From contig CAZJVS010000006.1 of assembly GCA_964549445.1 (NCBI GenBank), positions 62,001 through 126,000 of the forward strand: a stretch of DNA of 64,000 nt. Reading direction: 5' to 3'. The DNA is from SpSt-539 sp964549445 (lineage in GTDB: Bacteria > Planctomycetota > Phycisphaerae > UBA1845 > UTPLA1). Position 1 is the stretch's first letter. Each line of letters starts with the position of its first letter. Both the position numbers and the translations under genes were made by a program. The notes beneath the pieces are model-generated. The model saw nothing but the letters and a program-made list of their open reading frames with translations. It had not been told where the DNA came from and searched no databases. Shown here piece by piece: positions 35,314-45,041 of the stretch.

Positions 35314-36051
35314 CTACCACTTGGCTTCCTCGAATGCCCCAAGCTGACCACCGCGCTTGGGCTGCGGGAGATTCTTAATGATCGCACCCGCCAGCGAAAG
35401 GTCACCCTTTGTCGTGATTTTGATGTTCCGCGGATCCGATTCGACGATGCTGACCGCGTGGCCGGACTGTTCGACGAGTTGGGCGTCGTCGGTCACCGGG
35501 GCGTCGGCCGGGGGCGGTGTCTTGTAGGCCTTTGAGATGACATCCTTGCGGAAGACCTGCGGCGTCTGGGCCTGCCACAGGCCGTCGCGGCTGACCGTCT
35601 CTTCGATGATTTTCTGGTCGCTGGCCCGCTTGAGCGTCGCCGTCACGCGCGTGGCCGGGATGGCCGCACCGCTCTTCTGGGCCTCGGCGAAGACCGCGTC
35701 GATCCACTCGCCGATCAGGCAGGGCCGCACGGCGTCGTGAATGGCGACGAACTCGGCGTCGTCGGAGACGACGGCCAGACCGTTGGCGACCGACTCGTGC
35801 CGGGCCGCGCCGCCCTCAACCAGCTTGACGCCCATGAAGCCCAGGTTGGCCGCGTACTTCTGCCGCATCGTCGCCATGTCGGCCGGCGAGACGACGAGGA
35901 TCGACTGGCACACGTCGTCGCGATTGATGAAAAGCTGAAGCGTCCGCAGGAAGCAGGGCTGCCCTTCGACGTGCGCGAAGATCTTGTTTTCCTCGCCGCC
36001 AAACCGCGTGCCCGATCCCGCACCTACCACAATCACCGCCACTTTGGGCAT
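35314..36051 (-). CDS. ispD: 2-C-methyl-D-erythritol 4-phosphate cytidylyltransferase
   Basis: 245 residues. It attaches CMP to MEP in the non-mevalonate isoprenoid pathway. The nucleotide-binding loop VVGAGSGTRFGGEENK, the family motifs HESVANGL and VAIHDAVRPCL, the Lys in ATLKRA and TPQVFRKD are all present. Length is normal. There is no ispF fusion and no neighbouring MEP-pathway gene. It is divergent from thiL. Confidence 0.95.
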   Translation of the reverse strand: MPKVAVIVVGAGSGTRFGGEENKIFAHVEGQPCFLRTLQLFINRDDVCQSILVVSPADMATMRQKYAANLGFMGVKLVEGGAARHESVANGLAVVSDDAEFVAIHDAVRPCLIGEWIDAVFAEAQKSGAAIPATRVTATLKRASDQKIIEETVSRDGLWQAQTPQVFRKDVISKAYKTPPPADAPVTDDAQLVEQSGHAVSIVESDPRNIKITTKGDLSLAGAIIKNLPQPKRGGQLGAFEEAKW

Positions 36052-36132
36052 TTTCTCGTTTCCTCTCTCTCGGAGGGATATTAGACCGCCGCAGCGAACC
36101 CCAGCAAGCGATTCCTCTATAATTTGCCCGCG

Positions 36133-37062
36133 ATGGCCAAGAGCGAGCGGGCGTTTGTTGAGTGGCTGCGGCAGCGATCGGCTGCGTCACCGCTGCGACT
36201 GCCGATTCAGATCGGCGACGATATGGGCGGCGTGCGCGTCGGGTCGCCCGTCGTGCTCGTCACGGCCGACATGCTGATGGACGGCGTTGACTTCCGAACG
36301 GGCGAGCACTCGCCGCAGCAGATCGGCCGCAAGGCGCTGGCGTGCAGCTTGTCGGACTGTGCGGCGATGGCGGTGATGCCGCTGGCGGCGGCCGTGTCGG
36401 TGGCGTTGCCGAATGCGTGGTCGATTGAGCAGGCCCAGCAGCTTTACGAGGGCATGACGCCGCTGATGGAGCAGTATCACTGCCCGTTGGCGGGTGGGGA
36501 CACGAACAGTTGGGATCAGCCGCTGGTCGTTGACGTGATGGTGCTGGCGCAGCCGTTTCCGCGGATTGCGCCGGTGCGGCGGAGCGGGGCAAAGTTGGGC
36601 GACGGCCTGTATGTCAGCGGGCCGCTGGGCGGCAGTTTGCTCGGGCGGCATCTGACGTTTGAGCCGCGCGTCGGCGAGGCGCGGCGGCTGGCCGAGACGC
36701 TCGGCGGCGATCTGCACGCCATGCTCGACATCAGCGATGGGCTGGCGATCGACTGCTCGCGGCTGTGCGAGGCGTCGAGTGTCGGGGCCGAGATTGACGC
36801 GGCGGCGTTGACCGGCGGCGTGATTCACGCGGACGCCGAGGCGATGGCGAAACGCGATGGCCGCTCGCCGCTCGAACATGCGCTGCACGACGGCGAGGAT
36901 TTCGAGCTGCTGGCCGCGTGTGCGCGGACGGACGACGTGATCGAGACGGCGGCCAGCCGATGGACGCCGATCGGTCGGATCGTCGAGTCGGGCCTGTGGC
37001 TAGTCCGCAACGGGCGGCGCGAGCCGCTGGAACCGCGCGGCTGGGAGCATTTCAAATCGTGA
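36133..37062 (+). CDS. thiL: Thiamine-monophosphate kinase
   Basis: 309 residues from ATG 36133. It phosphorylates thiamine monophosphate to thiamine diphosphate, the active cofactor. Motifs: IGDDMGG near the start, LVTADMLMDGVDF, the metal-binding LAGGDTN, LDISDGLAIDCSRL and HDGEDFELL. The stop overlaps the GTG start of tsaE (GTGA), so the two are coupled. This thiL-tsaE pairing is also seen in other bacteria. Confidence 0.93.
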   Translation: MAKSERAFVEWLRQRSAASPLRLPIQIGDDMGGVRVGSPVVLVTADMLMDGVDFRTGEHSPQQIGRKALACSLSDCAAMAVMPLAAAVSVALPNAWSIEQAQQLYEGMTPLMEQYHCPLAGGDTNSWDQPLVVDVMVLAQPFPRIAPVRRSGAKLGDGLYVSGPLGGSLLGRHLTFEPRVGEARRLAETLGGDLHAMLDISDGLAIDCSRLCEASSVGAEIDAAALTGGVIHADAEAMAKRDGRSPLEHALHDGEDFELLAACARTDDVIETAASRWTPIGRIVESGLWLVRNGRREPLEPRGWEHFKS

Positions 37063-37493
37063 AGTTGGAGCGGCGCGAGTACACGACGAACTCGGCGGAG
37101 GAGACTCGCGATCTCGGCCGGCAGTTCGCGTCGCAGCTTCGGGCCGGCGACGTCATCGCCCTCGTCGGGCCGCTCGGTGCGGGCAAGACGCAGTTCGTGA
37201 AAGGACTGGCGGCCGGCCTCGGCGTCACCGACCCGCGGAGCGTTAACAGTCCCACGTTCGTGCTCGTGCAGGAGTATCACGGCCGGCTGACGCTCTACCA
37301 CCTCGACGCCTACCGGCTGGGCAGCGTTAAGGAATTGTCAGCGATCGGGTTCGATGAATTATGCGACGCGGGCGGAGTTGTCGTTGTCGAATGGGCGGAC
37401 AAAGTGCAATCGCTGCTGCCGGAGGCGGCGATATGGATAGAGCTGATGCCGACAGGTGAATCGGCTCGCTCAATCGTCCTTTGTCCCGTATGA
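37059..37493 (+). CDS. tsaE: tRNA threonylcarbamoyladenosine biosynthesis ATPase TsaE
   Basis: 144 residues from GTG 37059, which overlaps the thiL stop. The frame stays open far upstream inside thiL, but homology begins here. Walker A is GPLGAGKT (residues 37-44), followed by NSPTFVLVQEY, HLDAYRL and VVEWADKV. TsaE is the ATPase that cycles the TsaB/TsaD complex making t6A in ANN-decoding tRNAs. No tsaB or tsaD is adjacent. Confidence 0.94.
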   Translation: MKLERREYTTNSAEETRDLGRQFASQLRAGDVIALVGPLGAGKTQFVKGLAAGLGVTDPRSVNSPTFVLVQEYHGRLTLYHLDAYRLGSVKELSAIGFDELCDAGGVVVVEWADKVQSLLPEAAIWIELMPTGESARSIVLCPV

Positions 37494-37558
37494 GTTACTT
37501 ACTGCCGACCCGCGTCGAATTCTCAACGTGAAACATCCTTTCGGGCGATGGAAGTGAT

Positions 37559-38062
37559 ATGAATCGTCGCTCAGTTGTCTTCCGACTATTGATCTGCGTC
37601 GGACTGTCATTCTGCCTCGCGAATATTCTGGTTTGGATCGCGACGATGCCCTTCGATCACAGCCGCGCGGTCCTGGGTGGATTCGGTTGGGGGCCAGGAT
37701 TCTATTGGTCGCTGTCGCCCGGGAGAGTACGAATTAGATACGGGGGCTATCCGCTCGATGAGGGCTTTCACGGCGGACCGAAATGGATCGGGTATAACGA
37801 ACTTCATTCCCTCGCATACGAAATGCGGCAAGCGATGTGTTTGCCTTCTCGAACGAGTGCCGGTTTGGATAACCAAGTGGATCTAATCCTCCCATTTTGG
37901 CTGCCATTCGTAATCGTTGCATTTCCGTCAGTCGCGCTGCTGCTAGGCATTCGACGATCGCGGAGACCCGGACATTGCGGAAGGTGCAATTACGACCTGA
38001 CGAAAAACGTCTCTGGCCGCTGTCCGGAATGTGGCGAACCGATCCCCTCCCCCGCCGCGTAG
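37559..38062 (+). CDS. Zinc-ribbon membrane protein 1 of a tandem family
   Basis: 167 residues. An N-terminal hydrophobic segment (LLICVGLSFCLANILVWI) leads to a periplasmic loop of about 70 residues rich in Gly and Tyr. A second membrane segment near 120-140 (LPFVIVAFPSVALLLGI) follows, then a cytoplasmic zinc ribbon: CGRCNYDLTKNVSGRCPECG. This CxxC...CPEC tail is characteristic of many small planctomycete proteins. Function unknown. It is the first of four similar genes, each with the same plan. Confidence 0.75.
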   Translation: MNRRSVVFRLLICVGLSFCLANILVWIATMPFDHSRAVLGGFGWGPGFYWSLSPGRVRIRYGGYPLDEGFHGGPKWIGYNELHSLAYEMRQAMCLPSRTSAGLDNQVDLILPFWLPFVIVAFPSVALLLGIRRSRRPGHCGRCNYDLTKNVSGRCPECGEPIPSPAA

Positions 38063-38071
38063 TGGTTTTTG

Positions 38072-38617
38072 ATGCAACCGCGAGCGTGGATTCGCAAGCT
38101 TGCCAAGTGGGTCGCCTCGGCCGCATCGTTCGTGCTGCTTTGCGTGTGGCTGCTGGCCGGCTACTCGACCACCAGCGTGCTCATCACGCCCGGCGCGACC
38201 CGGCCGCACCAGGCGGTGCTCAGCCACGGCTGCATCGAGTGGCTCGTGGCCCAGCCGCCCGGCAGCAGTAACCTCATCGGCTGCTTCCAGTTGAAGAGTG
38301 AGGTCGGCTCGACGTTCGACCCCGGCTTCGTCCGCCCGCGCGTCGAGCCGGCCCAGCTTCCGGGCATCGAAAAGTGCATCATCATTCCGCTCTGGATTCC
38401 GCTGGCGGTATGCATGGCCGCGACGCCGGTGCTGTGGTTCATTGATCGTCAACGGCGACAGGCCGGTTACTGCGCCAAGTGCGGATATGACTTGACCAAG
38501 AATGTCTCCGGCCGGTGTCCGGAGTGTGGGAGTGCAACCCCGGCTGGATATACACGTACAAGCCCGAGTGCGAAGGCGATCTCTCATACTTCGAATCGCG
38601 AAACCGGTTGCCCGTAG
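38072..38617 (+). CDS. Zinc-ribbon membrane protein 2
   Basis: 181 residues from ATG 38072; a TTG directly before it is less likely. Same plan as its neighbour: a membrane segment near 15-35 (SFVLLCVWLLAGY), an external loop of about 70 residues, a second segment (IPLAVCMAATPVLWF) and the ribbon CAKCGYDLTKNVSGRCPECG. After the ribbon runs a Ser/Thr-rich tail of about 30 residues that overlaps the next gene. That tail may be chance read-through from a lost stop. Confidence 0.7.
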   Translation: MQPRAWIRKLAKWVASAASFVLLCVWLLAGYSTTSVLITPGATRPHQAVLSHGCIEWLVAQPPGSSNLIGCFQLKSEVGSTFDPGFVRPRVEPAQLPGIEKCIIIPLWIPLAVCMAATPVLWFIDRQRRQAGYCAKCGYDLTKNVSGRCPECGSATPAGYTRTSPSAKAISHTSNRETGCP

Positions 38618-39104
38618 CACGTTCGTTTGCTGCGTTGCGGCATGGTTGATCAGCGTGCCCCACGTTTTCGACAGAAAATTGAGATTGTGGATGCACTTTG
38701 ACGGCGACAAGTCGGGCACAAAGAGTCTAACGCTTTCCGTTGAGCATGGCTCTTTGACTGCGTTCTATTGGTCCGGGTGGGAGTGCCGGGGTGATGGCGG
38801 CCCGGACAACTTCTACTGGAGTATTTCCGCCGATCGGGCTTCGCCCCCAACGGATGTGATGAACAGCCTCGGACTCGAACGACCGCGAGCTAGTCTGGAG
38901 AACTCGGGACTCACCTGGCTCATAGCGACATTGCCGCTTTGGGTTCCCCTGGTTGTGTCATTCGCAGCTACAGTCGCCCTTCGACACTTCGAGCGCCGCT
39001 TCATCGCACCAGGTCGGTGCATCGATTGCGATTACGATCTGACGGGAAACCTGTCAGGCCAGTGTCCGGAGTGCGCGCAAACCGTTGCACCGCTCGCGAC
39101 GTAA
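38568..39104 (+). CDS. Zinc-ribbon membrane protein 3
   Basis: 178 residues from GTG 38568. The frame is open further upstream, but this GTG gives RRRSLILRIAKPVARSTFV, which lines up with the N-termini of the sister proteins. It overlaps the end of protein 2 by 50 bases. Membrane segments lie near 15-30 and 140-155, with a Trp/Gly-rich loop between. The ribbon reads CIDCDYDLTGNLSGQCPECA, so all four Cys are kept. The start is uncertain. Confidence 0.6.
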   Translation: MRRRSLILRIAKPVARSTFVCCVAAWLISVPHVFDRKLRLWMHFDGDKSGTKSLTLSVEHGSLTAFYWSGWECRGDGGPDNFYWSISADRASPPTDVMNSLGLERPRASLENSGLTWLIATLPLWVPLVVSFAATVALRHFERRFIAPGRCIDCDYDLTGNLSGQCPECAQTVAPLAT

Positions 39105-39111
39105 GACTCGC

Positions 39112-39579
39112 ATGCACTCGATCCGGGTTGCGAAGTGGGTCGGCTTGTCGTGCTGCCTGCTTGTCACGCTGCTCTGGCTGCTGACGATCCCCACCGTCGG
39201 CCGGTTTCGCATCGAGGTTCACCGGATCGGCAATCGCTCGATTGTCAGTCTCTCCGAGGGCTGCCTGACACTTAGTCGCAACGCGTTTGCCGCGTCGCAG
39301 CCGGGACGGTGGTATGCCGCCTGCGTCACCGGCCGGCCGGTCAATCCGTCGCCGATGTGCTTCGGCTTTTGGCGGCCGTTCGTCCGAACCGATCCGAGAG
39401 CGCAGCTCATTATTTGCCCGCTGTGGCTGACTTTACTTTGCTGTGCTGTGCCGACGGGGCTGCTATGGCTGCTTGCTCATCAGCGGGCGGCCGTCGGCTG
39501 CTGTCCGAGTTGCGGTTACGATCTGACAGGAAACGTCTCCGGTCGGTGCCCCGAGTGTGGAAACCGTGTTCGGCGTTGA
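39112..39579 (+). CDS. Zinc-ribbon membrane protein 4
   Basis: 155 residues from ATG 39112, seven bases after the previous stop. N-terminal segment VGLSCCLLVTLLWLL, external loop, second segment ICPLWLTLLCCAVPTGLLWL, then CPSCGYDLTGNVSGRCPECG. It is followed within seven bases by a pseudopilin-like gene, so the five genes from 37559 to 40026 probably form one transcript. Function unknown. Confidence 0.75.
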   Translation: MHSIRVAKWVGLSCCLLVTLLWLLTIPTVGRFRIEVHRIGNRSIVSLSEGCLTLSRNAFAASQPGRWYAACVTGRPVNPSPMCFGFWRPFVRTDPRAQLIICPLWLTLLCCAVPTGLLWLLAHQRAAVGCCPSCGYDLTGNVSGRCPECGNRVRR

Positions 39580-39585
39580 AGCAGT

Positions 39586-40026
39586 ATGGTGGATGAAAAG
39601 GCCAAGTCTCGGTTGTCCAAGCAACTGCGGCGGTTGTTCTATGGAGGACTTGCGATCGGTGTGTTCTTTCTGGTCGTCGACGGCTGGGCGATCTATCGAA
39701 GCACCGAACTCAGCCAGAGAACTCAGTGCCTCATGAATCTTCGCGCAATCGGAGCGGCGATGGGACGATATAACGGATTACTTCAACCAAAGGACGCATT
39801 GGACACGCTGGTTGCGGCGGGTGAGTTGAAAGTCAATCAGATCTACTGTCCGGAAGGCGATCGCTACATCATCGCCCAACTCCCGACCTCCGGCCCGGCT
39901 GATACCGACCCTCGACGGCTTGTCGCCTACGAACCGACCTCGAACCACCGCTCAGTCGTCAACGCGCTCTTCGCGGACGGTCACGCCGAGTCCATCCGCG
40001 CCGACGCGTTTCAATTGCCGAAGTGA
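39586..40026 (+). CDS. DUF1559/pseudopilin-like single-pass protein
   Basis: 146 residues. A basic N-terminus precedes one membrane helix (FYGGLAIGVFFLVVDGWAIY), then CLMNLRAIGAAMGRYN. It ends with NHRSVVNALFADGHAESIRAD, the kind of C-terminal segment found in the many planctomycete pseudopilin-like proteins. It lacks the prepilin-type cleavage motif (GFTLxE) at the start of the helix, so it is probably not processed as a pilin. Function unknown. Confidence 0.7.
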   Translation: MVDEKAKSRLSKQLRRLFYGGLAIGVFFLVVDGWAIYRSTELSQRTQCLMNLRAIGAAMGRYNGLLQPKDALDTLVAAGELKVNQIYCPEGDRYIIAQLPTSGPADTDPRRLVAYEPTSNHRSVVNALFADGHAESIRADAFQLPK

Positions 40027-40057
40027 AAAAAAGTTCGACGCCGAAAAGGCGCCGCGA

Positions 40058-40363
40058 CTACAGACCCGCCAGCATCTCGCTCATCTCGCCGGCGGCGTGG
40101 GCGTTGCCGATGGCCTGAGCGCGCTCGATGCCGATCCGCAGGGCCGCCTTGGCCGGCTCGATCTGGCCGGAGCGGACGAGGTTCTGGGCCTTCTGGAAGT
40201 AGGCCGCGGTGTAGTTGGGGTCGATGGCGACGACGCGGTCGAACTGGGCGATGCTCTCGGCGGCCTGGCCGGTCTTGGCCAGTTCCATCGCGAGCGCAAA
40301 GTTCAGGAACGCGTCGTCCGGCTCTTTGGCCAGCAGCTTGTTGATCTGTTCGATGCTTGGCAT
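40058..40363 (-). CDS. Small TPR protein
   Basis: 101 residues from ATG 40363, giving three tight TPR units (DAFLNFALAMELAKTGQ, AAYFQKAQNLVRSGQ, then AKAALRIGIERAQAIGN). A longer frame to 40456 would cross the terminator at 40443 and is rejected. No signal peptide. It is probably a cytoplasmic adaptor; partner unknown. It faces the zinc-ribbon operon across a 31-base gap. Confidence 0.75.
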   Translation of the reverse strand: MPSIEQINKLLAKEPDDAFLNFALAMELAKTGQAAESIAQFDRVVAIDPNYTAAYFQKAQNLVRSGQIEPAKAALRIGIERAQAIGNAHAAGEMSEMLAGL

Positions 40364-40442
40364 GACGCCCACGGCCCTCCGCGAGCGGATTCTTAGAGCA
40401 GGTTTTGGCGCGGGCCGCAAGGCCGATCGACATGCGGTGCGT

Positions 40443-40486
40443 AAAAACGCTGACACGCGGGCGCCTGCCTCAAGACGCCCGCGTGT
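40443..40486 (-). terminator. Intrinsic terminator after argH
   Basis: An 11-bp perfect stem, ACACGCGGGCG (40453-40463) and CGCCCGCGTGT (40476-40486), with a 12-base loop. On the minus strand GTTTTTAC follows five bases after the stem. The other parts of the 269-base space between argH and the TPR gene hold no recognised signal. The T-run starts late, so some read-through is possible. Confidence 0.65.
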
Positions 40487-40632
40487 ATCGCGTCATTTGC
40501 TCCCGGTGAACTCGGCCTGTCTCCCGCTTATTCGGCCTCATCCACCACCCTCTAAGACCCGACAACTCGGCCGACCTTACAGTCGTCCGACGAAAAAACA
40601 CAAAAATCGCTAAGTGGCTGATCTAGAGAGGA

Positions 40633-41992
<1,360 letters not shown>

Positions 41993-42000
<8 letters not shown>

Positions 42001-43114
42001 GGCCGATCACTCCCGGCGACGCAAAGTACTCCAACGGGATTCGTTCGTAGGCGGCCGCACCCGCTGCCAGTTCTGCGCCTGTGACAAACTCGTTCGGCGT
42101 GTGCGAGCGGGCCGATTCGCCCGGGCCGATCTTGATCGCCGGCACGCCGGCGAGGAAGACCATGTCGCTCATCGTCGGGCTGCCAGCCGGTTGCGATCCG
42201 GGCAATGCGCGAAGCGCGGTCTGAACGATCGGGTGCGACGCATCCGTCTGTACGGGAACGAGCCGCTCGCTGTGGATGTGCACTTCGCACTTCAAGTAGT
42301 CGCGCAGCCGTGCGACGAGCGCCGCGTGGGGCGTTTCCGCTGTCGTACGGATGTCAATGAAGAATTCGCACGCGTCGGGGATCACGTTGCGAGCGACACC
42401 GCCCGCGATCGTTGTCACATGGGCGTGACACTCTCCCAAAAGTGGGTGCGCCTTTCCCCAGTCGAAGTCGCGAAGTCGGATAATCTCGCCGGCCGCGTTG
42501 ACGATGGCGTTTTCGGCTGTATCGGACGGCGTGTTGGCCGGATGGCCGGTCCGCCCGCGGGCGATGCACTTGAGAATCAGCAGCCCGCGCTGGGCGATCA
42601 TCGGCACGAGCCCGGTCGGCTCCCCGACAAGCGCGGCGTCGATCGGACGCAGCGACGGCAGCAGCTCGGAAAGTCCCTTGCCGGAGATTTCTTCCTCGGC
42701 CGTGAGCGCGAGCACAACGGTCCCGCCCAGCTTCGCGCCGCGATCAAGCCGCCGTTTCAACGCGAGCACCGCGCCGATCATGGCTGTCACACAGCCCTTG
42801 GCGTCGTTGGCTCCGAGACCGATTAGTCGATCACCGTCCCGGCGCGGAGTCCATGGATCGGCGGACCAGCCGGCGGCGGCGGGCACCGTGTCCAGATGCG
42901 AGTTGAACAGCAGGCGCGGGCGCCCCGACCCACCGAGGTCGCCGATCTCGCACCAGACGTTGCAGCCCAAACGGCGCGGATGCAGTTTCGCAGCCTCCAG
43001 TTCGTTGAAGACGGCCGCCGCGATCGTGTCCTCTTCGCGCGACACGCTGCGGATCGCCACCAGTCGCCCGAGGCAATCAAGCAATTGCTCCGAATTGTGC
43101 GATGCGTACGACAT
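41993..43114 (-). CDS. argE: ArgE/DapE-type M20 deacylase, likely acting on N-acylcitrulline
   Basis: 373 residues. Zinc ligands and catalytic acids of M20 peptidases are visible: HLD (His73/Asp75), Asp104 in GANDAKG and the Glu pair in TAEEEISGKG. In the cluster it accompanies a carbamoyltransferase of the acylornithine type. The expected reaction is therefore release of citrulline from N-acetyl- or N-succinylcitrulline, as known in Xanthomonas, rather than deacetylation of N-acetylornithine. That assignment is inference. The start overlaps the argB stop by one base (TGATG). Confidence 0.88.
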
Positions 43115-44037
43115 CAGCCGGTTACCGCAGGCGTCTTCTGTTCGCGGTGCGACACGATCAGCGTGCCGCTGCCCTCGTTGGTGAAAATTTCGGCTAGCAC
43201 AGCATCGGGCGTGGCGCCGTTGATGATGTGCACCCGCGGCACGCCGCCGCGGACCGCGTCGGCGCAGGCCGCCACCTTCGGCAACATGCCGCCGGCGATG
43301 ACGCCGCGCTTCGTCAGCTCGTCGAGGTCGTCCAGATCGACATAGGCCTGCAAACTGTCGGCGTCCTTCACGTCAAGAAGAATGCCGTCGACGGTCGTCA
43401 GCAGGATGTACTTCACCGCATGTAGCTCGACCGCCAGCCGGGCGGCGACCGTGTCGGCGTTGACGTTGAAGATCCGCCCCTGGGTGTCGGCCGCCAGCGT
43501 GCCGATGACCGGCACGACGCGCTTGTCGAGCAACTGGTCGATCAGCTCGGTCCGCGCGGTGGTGATGTCGCCGACGTGGCCGAAATCGACTTCGCGCACC
43601 TCGCCCGTCGATGGATCGGTCACCGACCGGACCGGCCGCTTCACGACCGTGATCATCCGTCCATCGACGCCGGTCAGCCCTGCCGCGGGAACATCGTGCC
43701 GCCGAAACGCCGCGACGAGGTTGATGTTGATCGTGCCCGCCAGCGTCATCTTGGTCAGTTCGAGCGTCTGGTCGTCGGTCACGCGACGACCGGCGACGAA
43801 CTGCGGCTCGAGGCCGAAGCGCCGGGCGAGGTCGCTGACCTGCTCGCCGCCGCCGTGAACCACGACCAGCCGGATGCCGAGCGTCGCCAGCAGCGCGAGC
43901 TGCTCGACGACGTTGTCGAGCTCCGGTCCGGGGTTGCAGAGCCGGCCGCCGAGCTTTACGACGAAGACGCGGTCCTGATAGGCCCGGATGTACGGAATTG
44001 CCGTTCGTAGCAATTTCATGCTGGGTTGCGTGTGCAT
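43114..44037 (-). CDS. argB: Acetylglutamate kinase
   Basis: 307 residues from ATG 44037, supported by GGAG eight bases upstream and by lying two bases after the argF' stop. It phosphorylates N-acylglutamate, the second step. The amino-acid-kinase fold shows VVKLGGRLCNPG, VVVHGGGEQVSDLAR, NVNADTVAARLA and VIAGGMLPKVAACADAVR. The N-terminus has a helix (LRTAIPYIRAYQ) typical of the arginine-sensitive hexameric class, so feedback inhibition by arginine is likely. Confidence 0.93.
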   Translation of the reverse strand: MHTQPSMKLLRTAIPYIRAYQDRVFVVKLGGRLCNPGPELDNVVEQLALLATLGIRLVVVHGGGEQVSDLARRFGLEPQFVAGRRVTDDQTLELTKMTLAGTININLVAAFRRHDVPAAGLTGVDGRMITVVKRPVRSVTDPSTGEVREVDFGHVGDITTARTELIDQLLDKRVVPVIGTLAADTQGRIFNVNADTVAARLAVELHAVKYILLTTVDGILLDVKDADSLQAYVDLDDLDELTKRGVIAGGMLPKVAACADAVRGGVPRVHIINGATPDAVLAEIFTNEGSGTLIVSHREQKTPAVTG

Positions 44038-44039
44038 TC

Positions 44040-45041
44040 TTACTTCTCCCGATGCAGCAGCCGACTGAGTACGGCTGCCTGTGTCCACAAGCGATTCTCC
44101 GCCTGATCGACGACGACGCAGCGCGGGTCGTCGAGGGCGGCGTCAGCGATCACCACGTTTCTTCGCACCGGCAGGCAGTGCATGAGGATGGTCATCGACC
44201 GCGACAGGTGCCGAGGCGTCACCATCCAGCTTGCGTGCAGCTTAAAACTGTCGCGCTGGGCGTCCGGCTGGCCGTAGAAGGCCGTGCTGCCCCAGCTTTT
44301 CACGTAGACCACGTCGGCCCCGCCGCAAGCGGCCATCTGATCGTTCGTGATCTCGAACTTGCGCCCGTGGGCGCTGCTCCAGCTCTTTGCACGATCGAGG
44401 ATCGCCGCGTTCAACTCGTAGCCCGGCGGGTGGGCTATCGTCACGTCCATGCCGGCCGCCGCCGCTGACAGAACCGCCGAGTGCGGCACGGCCATCGGTA
44501 CGGCCTTGGCCTGCGGTGCCCAAGTCAAGACGAATCGCCGTTTGGCCGCGCCGCCGAGCTTCTCGTCGATCGTCATCCAGTCGGCCAGGCCCTGGCATGG
44601 GTGCTCCATGGCCGATTCCATGTTGATCAGCGGCACGGTCGCGTACTTTGCGAACGAACGAATCAGCGCATCACTCGCATCTTCGGCCGCGCTCTTGAGC
44701 CCCGCGAACGTCCGCACGGCCAGTGCGTCGCAATAGCGGCCTAGCACTGGCGCGGCTTCCTTTACGTGCTCGGCCCGGTCGCCGTCCATGACGACGCCAT
44801 CGCGATGCTCGAGATTCCACGAGTCGCCGCCGACGTTGAGACAGATCGCATGGCCGCCGTTGCGGATCATGGCCGCTTCGAATGAGACACGCGTCCGCAG
44901 GGATGGATTGAAGAAAACCATCCCGAGGAGCTTGCCGCGAATCGCATCGGTCTTGCCGCCGGCCTTCAACTCGCGGGCGCGTGCAATGAGCGCCGCGAGT
45001 TCGGCCGGTTCGTAGTCCAAGAAACTAAGCCAGTGCTGCAT
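44040..45041 (-). CDS. argF': N-acetyl/N-succinylornithine carbamoyltransferase
   Basis: 333 residues. Carbamoyl-phosphate site SLRTR (residues 47-51), HPCQ (147-150) and HCLPVRRN near the end. The overall sequence follows the acylornithine carbamoyltransferases of Xanthomonas and Bacteroides rather than OTCase: FFNPSLRTRVSFE, VMDGDRAEHVKEAAPVLGR, LINMESAMEHPCQGLADW, VDQAENRLWTQ. An E-H pair (91-92) lies in the loop that discriminates acyl groups. From memory Glu favours acetyl and Pro favours succinyl, which points to N-acetylornithine; an alignment is needed. It overlaps argD by 17 bases. Confidence 0.88.
   Translation of the reverse strand: MQHWLSFLDYEPAELAALIARARELKAGGKTDAIRGKLLGMVFFNPSLRTRVSFEAAMIRNGGHAICLNVGGDSWNLEHRDGVVMDGDRAEHVKEAAPVLGRYCDALAVRTFAGLKSAAEDASDALIRSFAKYATVPLINMESAMEHPCQGLADWMTIDEKLGGAAKRRFVLTWAPQAKAVPMAVPHSAVLSAAAAGMDVTIAHPPGYELNAAILDRAKSWSSAHGRKFEITNDQMAACGGADVVYVKSWGSTAFYGQPDAQRDSFKLHASWMVTPRHLSRSMTILMHCLPVRRNVVIADAALDDPRCVVVDQAENRLWTQAAVLSRLLHREK

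Noticed and set aside
38502..38567. Upstream extension of zinc-ribbon protein 3
   Set aside because: It encodes an N-terminus unlike the three sister proteins and lies wholly inside the ribbon codons of protein 2. The GTG at 38568 aligns with the family.
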